Below, piece by piece: positions 11,302 through 20,936 of a DNA stretch of 64,000 nucleotides. The notes below the pieces were generated by a model. It had not been told where the DNA came from, searched no databases, and saw only the letters and a program-made list of their open reading frames with translations. The position numbers and the translations under genes are program-made. This stretch comes from Basidiobolus meristosporus CBS 931.73 (Eukaryota > Basidiobolomycota > Basidiobolomycetes > Basidiobolales > Basidiobolaceae): contig MCFE01000205.1 in assembly GCA_002104905.1 (NCBI GenBank), positions 1 through 64,000 on the forward strand, read 5' to 3'. The number at the start of each line of letters is the position of its first letter. Positions within the stretch are counted from its first letter, which is position 1.

Positions 11302-13574
11302 TCAACTACAGAATTGGGTTGATGCGGGGTTAGTACGGGACATAGCGGAGAGCAACTGTTGGTGAATACCATCGAAAAGTATTTGATTCCACCAGTCGGC
11401 ATACGTATGAATTACGATATTGTCCGATGGCTTGGACTCCTGGATCTCTCCATCCTCTTCGACCACCTCGTTTCTTGCGTCTCCTAATCTGCCCACCGGC
11501 ATCTGTGCTACCTTGGTTTCGTCATGCAAAGCAATGCAACAGGTCCAGTCGTCTACCCAATGGATGCTAACGGTCCCTAGGTGTTCGAACAACCCTTGCA
11601 GGTCGTTGTTGCGGAAGTTGGGAGGGATGGAGGTGAGAATGAAATGAGTGGCACGTGGCTCTGGTGCTAGATGGCATGGACAAAGATCAGCATCATGCAC
11701 ACACACACATGCTGTTGGCGGGTTGTCGTACCTTCTTCTGCGCCGGTAAGATTCAGGGTTTTGAGGTCGGAGCGCATCAGGTTGAGCTTGTTGTAATACG
11801 ATGTCAAAGCAGGCGAGGTGAGCAGTGCTTTGCTGACATTCGTAACCGGGAATTCTGCAAGCAAGGGCCTGTTAGTATGGGGATCATGACTGCGCCGCGT
11901 GGAATGACCACCAACCTTCCTGGCTGAGGAGATAGTGTGTTAGACGCAGGAATACTACCCCGGTGCAATGAGCGTCATAACCGGCCTCGTGGTAATGCGG
12001 GCTGTCCGACGTACTGTAACGAGTGAATTCAGGGTCAAAATCTACAAGGAGCTTAGTATCCATCCTGCCAGCAGCCATAGCTCACAACCTACCGATATCA
12101 GGTATGGCGCTCAAGAACGGCTCCTGCTGAACCAGGGCAGTCAAATCCGACAGCGCCGTGGAGCCGGCAGAGGGCTGGTTTTGAATCAATGGCTAAGGAG
12201 AGTCGCAGTGATTGTTAGTGAGTACTCAATGCGGAATCAGATCAATGCAAGATGTCACCTGCAGTGTTGGATGCTGATTGGCGATATGCTTTGTATCAAT
12301 CACTCTGTAGAGAAGGGCTGGTTAGTAGGTGGCAGTGATCATGGCCAACCACTCGACGTACAAACTCCACAGATTCTGGAGAGCATTCTTCCATTCCTTG
12401 ACGTGCAGGGGAAGGTCGTCCACAAAATGCCGCATGGTGTGACACATGTCCAGGAAGCAATTGTGACCCACAATTGGCTTTTGCGCGTCGATCATTAGCT
12501 GGATGACGCTGCTGAAGTTGACCATTTTGCTGAACTGGGGCGGAGGGTTAGTGGCGCATCTACCTTGGCTGCCAATCCACGTTGCTTACCTCGGCCTCCC
12601 GATTGTCGGCATCCTGGGCGTTCTTGTCTTTCTCCTCGACAGACAGCTTGACGATTTCAATGTTTCGGTCCTTTTTCTGAGCACTCACGAAGCCGTTGTA
12701 GCTAGATGGAGATTGGATGAGGCCATTTTCGAGCGTGCGTCGGCAAAGCCTCGGATCTTACTTGTTTCTCACGATTTGGTATACAAGGCGTCTCAGGTAA
12801 CCGTTGCCGGCGGGGACCTCCAGTGCTTTCTCGGTAGAGTCTTGAAGCCAAGTGTCGATCAGCACCCTACAGTGGCTCACCATTTACTAGAAGGTCAAAC
12901 TAAGAGGTCTTTGCTGTTCATACTTGGTTTGCTCGAAGAAGTCCCGATTGTTGTCGTCGATGGGGATGTCGGGGTTGTTGGCCTCGTTCTCTCTGCGAGC
13001 CTTCAGGGCGAGTTCTTCCGCCCGGTTAACATATGGGATGCCTAAGAAACGCCCCTGCGTCAGCAACCGTCGAATCCAAGGGGCGCCAAACACGCAACCC
13101 ACTTACCAGAGGCGATCATTTTGTTGAAGTCAAAGTTGCAGCCACTTAAAAACTCGAGACTTCCCGACTGACACAAGAAGGTCCGCTCGTTGCCGCCACT
13201 CTCCCCCAGCACCGAACCCGGGAAGACGTAGAAGTTGAATGGCTTGGAGATGTAGCCATTCTTCTCCCGGGACCAGGTGAAGGTGCAGAGTCCGAATTGG
13301 ATGACCAGGAAGGAGTTCGCCGCGTGTCTTAGCTTGCTGTACCGCTGTTGCGGGCTGTCCAGAAAAAACAGACGCGACTTGATCGGTTGTAAACCTAGGG
13401 GTAAACGGGGATGAGACGAGGTAGGCGGGACAGGGGGTTGTTTTGGCGACAGGCGGGGAGGGGGAAGGGAGCGTTACCGGTCAGTTCGGTATCTATAGCC
13501 ACGAAGTCAGCTTCCTGAACGGCCTGTTGGATCTTGGGAAATAGCTCCAAAAAGTTTTGCTTCAGTACTTCCAT
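11302..13574 (-). CDS. PARN: poly(A)-specific ribonuclease PARN
   Basis: Eleven predicted exons on the minus strand: 13574-13478, 13394-13107, 13041-12924, 12866-12762, 12701-12590, 12534-12362, 12304-12259, 12192-12093, 12041-11916, 11854-11732 and 11666-11302 (550 residues; every junction keeps frame). PARN is a DEDDh 3' exonuclease that shortens poly(A) tails. Seen: VAIDTELTG with D28 and E30; IQFGLCTFTW and YISKPFNFYVFPG; an R3H-like insert (about 168-280); KPIVGHNCFLDMCHT; VIDTKH with D301; HEAGYDAH with H364 and D369, completing the catalytic set; and a C-terminal RRM-like region (about 436-500) with HFILTSIPPNFRNNDL and two tryptophans. Positions 28 and 30 coincide with the human numbering. 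Budding yeast lacks PARN. The gene converges with the WOPR gene and its 5' end faces the transposon-rich half. Confidence 0.94.
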
Positions 13575-14198
13575 GGTTAAGGTCCTCAAGTGGTGAAACT
13601 AACCCTACCCACCGCCCTTAAATCCATTCCCATCCGAAAATGCCCCGGGATTTCGCGGTACGCCAAATGGATCCACTGCGTGGGCCATGAAAAAAACTCC
13701 TCTCGAATGGGATGGTGATTTACTGGGATTGGGTTGGCGTGGAGTCCCATCCCCCGTGCCATGTTGGATCTGGTGATTTCCTGGCTGGGCCGGGTCGTCC
13801 TGGAGGCGCTGCTGATGCTCTGCTGGTGCGGTTGAGCGACCAGGATGCCGCGGCGATTGAGTGGCCGGTTCATCCCTTGATGCTTCCCATAGACGTCCAA
13901 CTGCACCTAGCTCCAATAGCGCGACCTCTGGTGATTCATCAACCGGTTCTGTCAATGGTTGTCTGACGCATACCCAATGTTGCCATGGCGGTTCTGCAAA
14001 TCTGACAGGGGCCGGACGGGTCACACCACCTGAGCATCTGAAATGAAGGCCGCTTTAGTGGTGCTCCATACTCTGAGCACGTACTCAAGCCGCTAGCTAC
14101 CCCGATTTAGTGAGCCGATCGGCGTTTGTGATGATAAGGCCCATGTAGGCAAATGTAGAATCTTTCATGTGCCTGTGGATGATATTAACCAGCATCCA
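13575..14198. other. PARN upstream region and compartment edge
   Basis: GC-rich sequence upstream of PARN with no recognised gene passes at about 14,100-14,200 into AT-rich, repeat-derived sequence that continues to the window end. PARN promoter elements must lie here but none is obvious. Confidence 0.45.
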
Positions 14199-14798
14199 TT
14201 GGGCTTCACCCTGATTGTTGCACTTATGTGCATGGGTGAGCAATATCTACAAACTACTGATTACTACATATCTTACTCACAAGTTCATAACCATCATTAG
14301 ATTGGGCTTGCTTGGATGGCCATTCTTTCCCCAAAGCTGTGGCACTCATGACTACACCTCAGGAAATCACCATTATTTTGTCACCACACTACTTGGCATA
14401 CCTATATACACTTCATCAATGAAGAGGATGAGGATTTGGTGAATATCCAGTACAATCAGAAAGCTAGAAAGGAGCTTAGCTCATGTACCCCTATATTACC
14501 TACACTCATACTTCCAGTATCTAGAACTTCAAAAGTGCCCAAAGAAATCCAAAGCCCACAAGCCTTGCACATATGTAATGCCACATGAAAGTTTGAATCT
14601 CCCACATATGAGAACTAAAGAGGCAACATGCTGTTCTAATCACTTCCAGTATCTCTAGGACTGTGACAACAGCTCAAAGCTTTAATTTACTTGATAGTTG
14701 TGCTTGTGAGAGTTCTGGTGATATTAGAAGTCACTGGGAGAGCAAGTAGATTATGGGACATTCATCCAATAACTGGTTGATTAGAAAGATGTTATTTA
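14199..14798. repeat. decayed copia-1 LTR-like sequence
   Basis: AT-rich sequence without genes. Parts at about 14,530-14,690 resemble the copia-1 LTR: a stretch with saved words like caaagcc...ccttgcacatatg, and atcacttccagtatctc...gacaacag, in the same order as in the clear LTR copies at 14799 and 16351. I take this as a highly diverged LTR remnant; the limits are not determined. Confidence 0.4.
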
Positions 14799-15146
14799 TG
14801 CTGCAAAAATGCATAATGGCACCCAAATATTCACCAAGCATGGTCACTCAGATAATTGCCTACAAATCCTAGAGAATTCTGAGCAAATTCCTTGTTGGAA
14901 TTCAATTACAATATTTTCACCAAGACATCAGGTACCCAGAGCAAGAAGTTTTGCTCAGTTGTCCAAAAAGCCCCAAGCATTGCACACATGCTCTTAGTAC
15001 CTTTTTAAGCATGCTTACACAATTTTTCTGCCAAGACCATGTAAAAGTAAATATACCACCTTTATATTCAATAAATCATTAGGTGAAAGCCACATAATCT
15101 TCTTGTTCTCCCAAACACTTCAAATACCTCCAAAACTCTTACTATA
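14799..15146 (+). repeat. copia-1 LTR (older copy)
   Basis: About 348 bp, aligned by eye along its length with the copia-1 5' LTR at 16351-16699: start TGCTGCAAAAAT, shared TTCACCAAGACATCAGGTACCC region, ATTCAATAAATCATTAGGTG (poly(A) signal) and end CTCTTACTATA. It is followed by the same primer-binding-site and gag start as the younger copy, so it is a 5' LTR. Confidence 0.8.
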
Positions 15147-15325
15147 GTTATGAGCCCTAAGCTATCACTCCCCACAATGTCTACCACTGCTTTTACTGAA
15201 ATTCTTCCCCCTGCTGAAAAGTTGGATGGATCAAACTACCAGGTCCAGAAGATGTAGATGAAGATACTGTTACAGAAAGAGGCCTTTGGATATTGTCTTG
15301 GGAGAAGAATGCCCTCCTAAAGGTG
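15147..15325 (+). pseudogene. copia-1 gag 5' fragment
   Basis: Begins with gttATGAGCCCT, the same primer-site/ATG overlap seen in copia-1 at 16700, then encodes the start of copia Gag (PPAEKLDGSNYQVQK and LLQKEAFGYCLG-like), with an in-frame stop after the VQKM region (TGG to TAG type change) and a frame break. It is cut at about 15,325, where inverted copia reverse transcriptase sequence begins. Confidence 0.75.
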
Positions 15326-16345
15326 TAGGACCATATTATTCTTTGTTAGGTGATGGTTTGTTGCCTTTGGGGTAGCAGCTGGTTTACAGCCTTCCATTTA
15401 GTGCTTCCTAGGTACATCCTAAATATAAATGGACTGGCTTAGGGTTATGGTCAAAGTATTTCTGCCCATGGAGAGTTGTATTGTCAAGTAGTATCTGAGC
15501 TCTCCTGGACCAGATGCTTTGAATACCTTCAATAGACCAGATTTAGTCTCTAATAATGCTTTTTGGTTATAGGTGGCTATAATAGAAGCACCTATATATT
15601 GTGCTAATATAGCTGGAGCTGCTCAATCCAGCTTATAGTAGATTCAATAGTCAGCAGTAATTCTCCAGAAATGCATGGACTCCAAAAACAAATATTTCCT
15701 GCAATTACAAGCTCTTGGCAATAATTTGAGGCCATATAAATACTTTTGAGCTTGCAGATCAAATGGGAGATATCCTGGTCTACAAACCCATCAGGCTAGT
15801 TTATATTCACATCCTCTTCAAGTCCTGCATTCAAGAATGCAGCTTTACATTTAATCAATAGATAAGAATATATATTTAATTGCAATGGTCAAAATAATTA
15901 GATGGAGATATACTTGGCTACCAAGGTAAAGGTTTCATGGTAGTCTAGTCCTGTTGTTTGAGAGTATGCTTTGGCCACAAGTTTGGCTTTGTATCAATTA
16001 ATTGTACCATCAGCCTTGTACTTTGCCTTCAAGACCCATTTGCAGCCAATTGAATTTTGGTTCAATGCTAATTTGACAAAGTTTCAAACTTAATTTTCCA
16101 TCAGGGCCTGACACTCCTCAGTCATTGCAGAACTCCAAAACTCTATTTGAGGGCTACTTGGGGCCTCTTTAACTATATAGGGCTCATCAAATAGACTTAG
16201 TGAGCACAGGTTAAGTGCAAACCCTCTCCAATATAGTAGTGTGAGCTATTTTTAATCCAGCTTGATCTCCTACCTTGTAATATTGCAATATCAACATCTG
16301 GGCTACTCCCAGGCACTGATTAGGCTATATTATGTTTGTAGAGTC
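15326..16345 (-). pseudogene. inverted copia-1 linker and RT fragment
   Basis: Read on the minus strand this is copia-1 pol: the linker before RT (NYYIGEG-like, TEECQALMEN), the RT start with NSIGCKWVLKAKYKADG, and, nearest 15,330-15,530, the end of RT with GELRYYLTIQ, TITLSQS and CKPAATP. Many stops and frame breaks are present. It abuts the plus-strand LTR-gag piece at 14799-15325, so the locus is rearranged. Confidence 0.75.
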
Positions 16346-16350
16346 CTCTG

Positions 16351-16699
16351 TGTTGTAAAAATTTGTAATTCCACCTAAATATTCATCTAACTTAGTCACT
16401 TAAATCATTACCCTCAAATTCTAGAGAATGCTGACCAAGTTCCCTGTTGGGATTTACTTAGAATATTTTCACTAAAATACCAGGTACCCAGAACATGAAA
16501 ATTCTCAAAGTTGCCCAAGCAGCCCCGAACTTTGCACACATGTTCCTGGGACCTTCCATAACCTATTCTATCTGTTTGCAAGACCAAGATCAGGTAAAAG
16601 TTTAAATACTACTTTTACATTGAATAAATCATTAAGTGAAAACCACATAATCTACTTGTTATCCCAATCACTTGCAATATCTCCAAGACTCTTACAACA
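16351..16699 (+). repeat. copia-1 5' LTR
   Basis: Starts TGTTGTAAAAATTTG and ends CTTACAACA; 349 bp. ATTGAATAAATCATTAAGTG gives a poly(A) signal (AATAAA). The 3' copy at 25036-25233 matches both ends but lacks about 150 bp of the middle. Confidence 0.88.
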
Positions 16700-16712
16700 G
16701 GTTATGAGCCCC
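16700..16712 (+). promoter_or_regulatory. copia-1 primer-binding site, half tRNA-iMet type
   Basis: GGTTATGAGCCCC follows the LTR end directly. Its complement, GGGGCTCATAACC, matches the anticodon arm of eukaryotic initiator tRNA-Met (GGGCTCATAACC in the yeast tRNA), not a tRNA 3' end. Priming from a cleaved initiator-tRNA half is established for Drosophila copia, whose site is very similar. The same site occurs at 15147 and, with one change, at 44648. The ATG within it opens the gag frame. Confidence 0.75.
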
Positions 16713-17314
16713 AAGCTGTCACTTTGTGCAATGCCTACTACTGCTATTACTGGATTTTTTCCCTCTGCTGAAAAGTTGGTTGGATCTAACTACCAAGTGT
16801 GGAAGGTGAAGATGAAGATGCTGCTACAAGAAAGAGGCCTTTGGGATATTGTCATAGGAGAAGAATACCTTCCTAAAAGTGTGGGAGAGGAAGCCTTGAA
16901 GTACTAGAAGAACAAACAATGTGCCTTTAACTGTATTTGCCTCAATGTTAAAGACAAATTACTAATTCAATGCTCAAGAGCAAAAACAGCAAAGAATGCC
17001 TGGAAAGCATTGGAAGACACTTACCAGTCATGTTCAGCTGCTAAGAAAAGGTATCTGTGACAAAAATTCTTTACTACAAAGATGCTGCCAGGAGAAGAAA
17101 TGAAAAATCTAATTAACAGAATTACCCTGCTGGTAGAGGAGATGGAATCTGTGGGCGTGCCAACTACAGATGAGGATGTGATAGTTACCATCCTGAATAG
17201 CCTGACAGACAGGTTTTGGGGCCTTGTATTAACCCTAGAGTCCACAACTGAAGATTTGACCTTAAATTACATATATGGAAGGCTCCTGGATGAAGAATTA
17301 AGAAAATCAAGCGT
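16704..17314 (+). pseudogene. copia-1 gag, N-terminal part
   Basis: Copia-type Gag (UBN2-like): SAEKLVGSNYQVWKVKMKMLLQERGLWDIV, AWKALEDTYQS, FFTTKMLPGEEMKNLINRI, VTILNSLTDRF and YGRLLDEELRKS. Two in-frame stops (TAG at 16905, TGA near 17058) interrupt it. The frame continues at 20937 after the inserted element, with gcgt duplicated (17311-17314 and 20933-20936). The ATG at 16704 lies within the primer-binding site; a second in-frame ATG is 27 nt on. Confidence 0.88.
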
Positions 17315-18118
17315 TGTGGTAGGGTAAACATACCTCCCACAGACAAGTTTATTCATATAGTCATTATGATATACTTATCCATATTTTATCTTATCAGTAT
17401 TATCCCATTCTTCTTTTGCCCATATTATCAGTATTATCCCCATATGATGTTTACCCTGATTAGTTATTAGCATTAGTTATCCCAGATGTTATTCAGCTTT
17501 GTGATCAGTAGATGTATCTATATAAGGCAAGTACCCGCGTCAGTACCCGTGACACATGACCTAGGTCTGTGTTACCATCTCTACCATTTCAATACCATAT
17601 ATGGTATTTCTATGTTGCACAGGTTTCAGACTACTGATTCCTGATTGGTTGAGAGTGCTGTGCCTTTTAGAACCTTCCAGGACATTCTTGGCATATTTTT
17701 AGCTCATAGTGATGTCATCAAGAATTCCACTGATACCTAGAATCTTCTAGAACCTTGTCATTAGTAATCACTTGGCAATCAGGAAAAGTATTTAAGGGAA
17801 AGCAATCCCTCATCAATAAATCATCCCTTCTATCAGTAACACTTCTACCTTATTGATTAGCAGTTGATCACTGCACCTGCCTTCAACAGTATATCTAAGA
17901 CCTGCCATCAAGGAGCTTTTCAGGGTAGTGCACAAGACACACAGAGGCCTTTGGAGACACTTGGAGCACCTAGGAAGCTAAAGAAGCAGGAGCTTTTACC
18001 ATAGTGACATATTGACAAAGACACCAGCAGTTTAGACACAGAGGTTATTGCACCCATCAGACACCTCACACACCTTGAGTTGTGTAGCTTCTCCCAGGAG
18101 TACCTCTACACCACCACA
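17315..18118 (+). repeat. 5' LTR of Gag-protease element
   Basis: 804 bp, TGTGGTAGGG to CACCACCACA. It contains TATATAAG (17519-17526), the palindrome ATACCATATATGGTAT (17592-17607) with a CArG-like core CCATATATGG, and AATAAA (17815-17820). It reads as identical to 20129-20932. Confidence 0.93.
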
Positions 18119-18122
18119 TATT

Positions 18123-18139
18123 TGGCACCCAACGTGGGG
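18123..18139 (+). promoter_or_regulatory. primer-binding site, tRNA-Lys-like
   Basis: TGGCACCCAACGTGGGG begins 4 nt after the 5' LTR. It starts with TGG, complementary to a tRNA CCA end, and differs by one base from the TGGCGCCCAACGTGGGG site known from retroviruses primed by tRNA-Lys1,2. The primer tRNA in this fungus is inferred. Confidence 0.7.
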
Positions 18140-18193
18140 GGGTTTGACTGAACTGCCCCTAGAAGACTTAAGAAAGAACAAATTATCAAGACC

Positions 18194-20050
18194 ATGGATC
18201 TACCTTTACCAGGAATGCAAGGAACTCCTTTCTTTGATGGAACCAAAGTTAAAGCTTTCATCAAGAGGTGGGAGCTTTTCTGCAGAGCCCACAAAATACC
18301 TGAGGCCATTATGGCTGAAGAGATGCCCCCCTACAGCACTGATGAGATCATGCTCTCTTTATATGAAAGAAATGATCTGCTGACAAATTGGACCCTCTTG
18401 AAGAGCTACTTGATTGATGAATATGGAGAGAGACAAGTTGACTACACACTTAAAGACTTGGAGAACTTTGCTTATAGCAAGTTTAAGCTGCTACCATTGA
18501 AAGAATACTTGAGTGGCCTTGAGCAAATTGGAGAGTCACTGAAAGCCCAAGGCATTATCACTGATCTGACTTTATCTGCCTATCTGCTCAGAGCACTACC
18601 AGAAGGCCTGGTGAGAAGGATTGAAAACAATCCTACTGTGAAAGCTATGAGTTCACTGCCTGCATTTCAGTTAGCCAAGCAGATTCTACTTGCCCCTGAA
18701 GAAACCTCACCAATCAGAAAGCTTCTTTCAAGCCCAGAACAAATCCAAGATAGCCAAGACATACTTAATCCCAGCAATCAAAGCACTCAAATTCAGGAGC
18801 TGACACAGCAACTAGAAAAACTCTCTTTGCTACTTGCCAGCAAAGCATATGGTCAGAAGCCAGTAGAGAAAGAAGTCAAATATACATGCATGTGGTGTGA
18901 CTCTGCCAACCATTCCAAGAGAAATTGCCAAGAGCTTCAGTCATTACTATCCACAGGTGATGTCCTATATAGTCCTCAGGGATACATAGTCAGTAAGCAT
19001 GGTGACAAATTATCCACAGCATTTGGACAAGGAGGAATGAGAGTTCACTACAAGCAAGTCACCTCTCATACAAGAAAGGTTCAACTCCATGAAGAAGAAG
19101 ATCCTGACTACTTTGATCCAGCTGAAGTTCTGAACTTTGACTATGAGGACCCCAGAGAGGCCCAAGATCATATAGCTTCAATTTATGCTTCAAAGAGACA
19201 CCATCCTGAAAAAATGGCTAATCCAGGCCCAGCAACAAAAGTACCAAGATGTGAGCCAGAAGTTGTGATTGAGAAGAAAGCATCACCCCCATTGATTTTA
19301 CAAGAGTCTGCCAAGGCCAACAACTACCACATGCAGCCTAGAGTCAAGCAAAAGGGTACCCCAGAGGCTCTGACAAGTCATATACTAGGAAGCAACATAT
19401 CAATCAAGGTTGGAGAGCTACTCAGTGTATCACCATCTGTAAGAAAGACTCTGGATGAGCATATCAGAATAAGAAAGCATCCAATTGAAGCAACTCAAGG
19501 CAACCAGGTCAGGACAGTTCAAGGAAGCCAAGATATCAGTAAGCTGCATCAAAGCCAGAAACACTACTACTCAGTGGCAACTGCAACAACTACAGGAACT
19601 GTGCATAATCAAGAAATCCTATGTCATATAGACAGTGGATCTGAGATATGTGTGATGCCTTTGGAGGCTTGGAAACAACTACCATGCAAAGACCTATTGC
19701 CCATAGACACCAATATCAATTGGAGCATGAAGGATGCCAACTCAGGGCAATCAAAGCTTTTAGGAATTATTCACAGCTTCCCTCTCATCATTGAAGGAAT
19801 ACCCCATGAGATCCCAGTATTCATTTGTGCAAAGGCTAACTTTGAATTACTTCTTGGAAGACCATGGGAGGTAAAAGCAAGAGCAACTGCAGTGAACTAC
19901 CCAGATGGTTCAGCATGGTATACTATATACTCAGAGAGCCCAGGACTAACAGCAACCTTCTGTGGTGTGGACTCAAACAATATCCGATCAATGACATCAT
20001 GTAGATTTCTATCTCAAGAAAGGACAGGTGGCTTCATTGAGGAAGACTGA
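18194..20050 (+). CDS. Gag-protease polyprotein of non-autonomous LTR element
   Basis: Intact 618-residue frame. Seen: a Gag region with FIKRWELFCRAH (about 23-34) and DLENFAYSKFKLLPLKEYL (about 88-106); a CCHC zinc knuckle CMWCDSANHSKRNC (232-245); an acidic/linker region; LGSNISIKVGELLSVSPSVRKTL (about 398-420), a motif common just upstream of protease in fungal Ty3-type elements; and a retropepsin domain with HIDSGSE (478-484), the flap region and FELLLGRPWEVKA (550-562). The protein ends directly after the protease. Gag packages the RNA and the protease matures it; polymerase and integrase are absent and not truncated by a stop, because the 3' LTR follows. The start at 18194 is the first ATG in this frame that gives a Gag-like N-terminus. 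The protease resembles that of gypsy-2 (VDWNMRTATGATEKMLG region). Confidence 0.93.
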   Translation: MDLPLPGMQGTPFFDGTKVKAFIKRWELFCRAHKIPEAIMAEEMPPYSTDEIMLSLYERNDLLTNWTLLKSYLIDEYGERQVDYTLKDLENFAYSKFKLLPLKEYLSGLEQIGESLKAQGIITDLTLSAYLLRALPEGLVRRIENNPTVKAMSSLPAFQLAKQILLAPEETSPIRKLLSSPEQIQDSQDILNPSNQSTQIQELTQQLEKLSLLLASKAYGQKPVEKEVKYTCMWCDSANHSKRNCQELQSLLSTGDVLYSPQGYIVSKHGDKLSTAFGQGGMRVHYKQVTSHTRKVQLHEEEDPDYFDPAEVLNFDYEDPREAQDHIASIYASKRHHPEKMANPGPATKVPRCEPEVVIEKKASPPLILQESAKANNYHMQPRVKQKGTPEALTSHILGSNISIKVGELLSVSPSVRKTLDEHIRIRKHPIEATQGNQVRTVQGSQDISKLHQSQKHYYSVATATTTGTVHNQEILCHIDSGSEICVMPLEAWKQLPCKDLLPIDTNINWSMKDANSGQSKLLGIIHSFPLIIEGIPHEIPVFICAKANFELLLGRPWEVKARATAVNYPDGSAWYTIYSESPGLTATFCGVDSNNIRSMTSCRFLSQERTGGFIEED

Positions 20051-20083
20051 GAGAGCACTTTGTTCTCCAAACTTACAGTGGTT

Positions 20084-20113
20084 AGCTAAAAAGTTCCCTG
20101 AAACTTTTTAGCT
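20084..20113 (+). promoter_or_regulatory. 12-bp perfect hairpin before PPT
   Basis: AGCTAAAAAGTT and its exact reverse complement flank a 6-nt loop (ccctga), between the Gag-protease stop codon and the polypurine tract. It is the only structured segment in the 78-bp 3' untranslated stretch; a role in packaging, RNA 3' processing or PPT use is speculation. Confidence 0.6.
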
Positions 20114-20128
20114 CAAGTGGGGGGTGGA

Positions 20129-20932
20129 TGTGGTAGGGTAAACATACCTCCCACAGACAAGTTTATTCATATAGTCATTATGATATACTTATCCATATTT
20201 TATCTTATCAGTATTATCCCATTCTTCTTTTGCCCATATTATCAGTATTATCCCCATATGATGTTTACCCTGATTAGTTATTAGCATTAGTTATCCCAGA
20301 TGTTATTCAGCTTTGTGATCAGTAGATGTATCTATATAAGGCAAGTACCCGCGTCAGTACCCGTGACACATGACCTAGGTCTGTGTTACCATCTCTACCA
20401 TTTCAATACCATATATGGTATTTCTATGTTGCACAGGTTTCAGACTACTGATTCCTGATTGGTTGAGAGTGCTGTGCCTTTTAGAACCTTCCAGGACATT
20501 CTTGGCATATTTTTAGCTCATAGTGATGTCATCAAGAATTCCACTGATACCTAGAATCTTCTAGAACCTTGTCATTAGTAATCACTTGGCAATCAGGAAA
20601 AGTATTTAAGGGAAAGCAATCCCTCATCAATAAATCATCCCTTCTATCAGTAACACTTCTACCTTATTGATTAGCAGTTGATCACTGCACCTGCCTTCAA
20701 CAGTATATCTAAGACCTGCCATCAAGGAGCTTTTCAGGGTAGTGCACAAGACACACAGAGGCCTTTGGAGACACTTGGAGCACCTAGGAAGCTAAAGAAG
20801 CAGGAGCTTTTACCATAGTGACATATTGACAAAGACACCAGCAGTTTAGACACAGAGGTTATTGCACCCATCAGACACCTCACACACCTTGAGTTGTGTA
20901 GCTTCTCCCAGGAGTACCTCTACACCACCACA
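20129..20932 (+). repeat. 3' LTR of Gag-protease element
   Basis: 804 bp and, read line by line, the same as 17315-18118. It is preceded by the PPT (20116-20128) and followed by the second gcgt (20933-20936). Confidence 0.93.
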
Positions 20933-20936
20933 GCGT

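Larger units (their letters stand above)
17315..20932 (+). mobile_element. non-autonomous Gag-protease LTR retroelement
   Basis: A complete 3618-bp LTR element: 804-bp LTRs that I read as identical, a primer site at 18123, one 618-residue Gag-protease frame, a PPT at 20116-20128 (AGTGGGGGGTGGA) and a 4-bp duplication gcgt on both sides. There is no reverse transcriptase, RNase H or integrase; only 78 bp lie between the stop codon and the 3' LTR. It must depend on enzymes supplied in trans. The 4-bp duplication and the protease sequence point to the Ty3/gypsy group; the nearest pol in the window is gypsy-2 (29138-32662). It sits inside copia-1 gag and is younger than that element. Confidence 0.93.

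Noticed and set aside
18048-18383. 111-residue frame overlapping the 5' LTR end and gag start
   Set aside because: It runs through the primer site and is the wrong frame for the intact Gag-protease protein.
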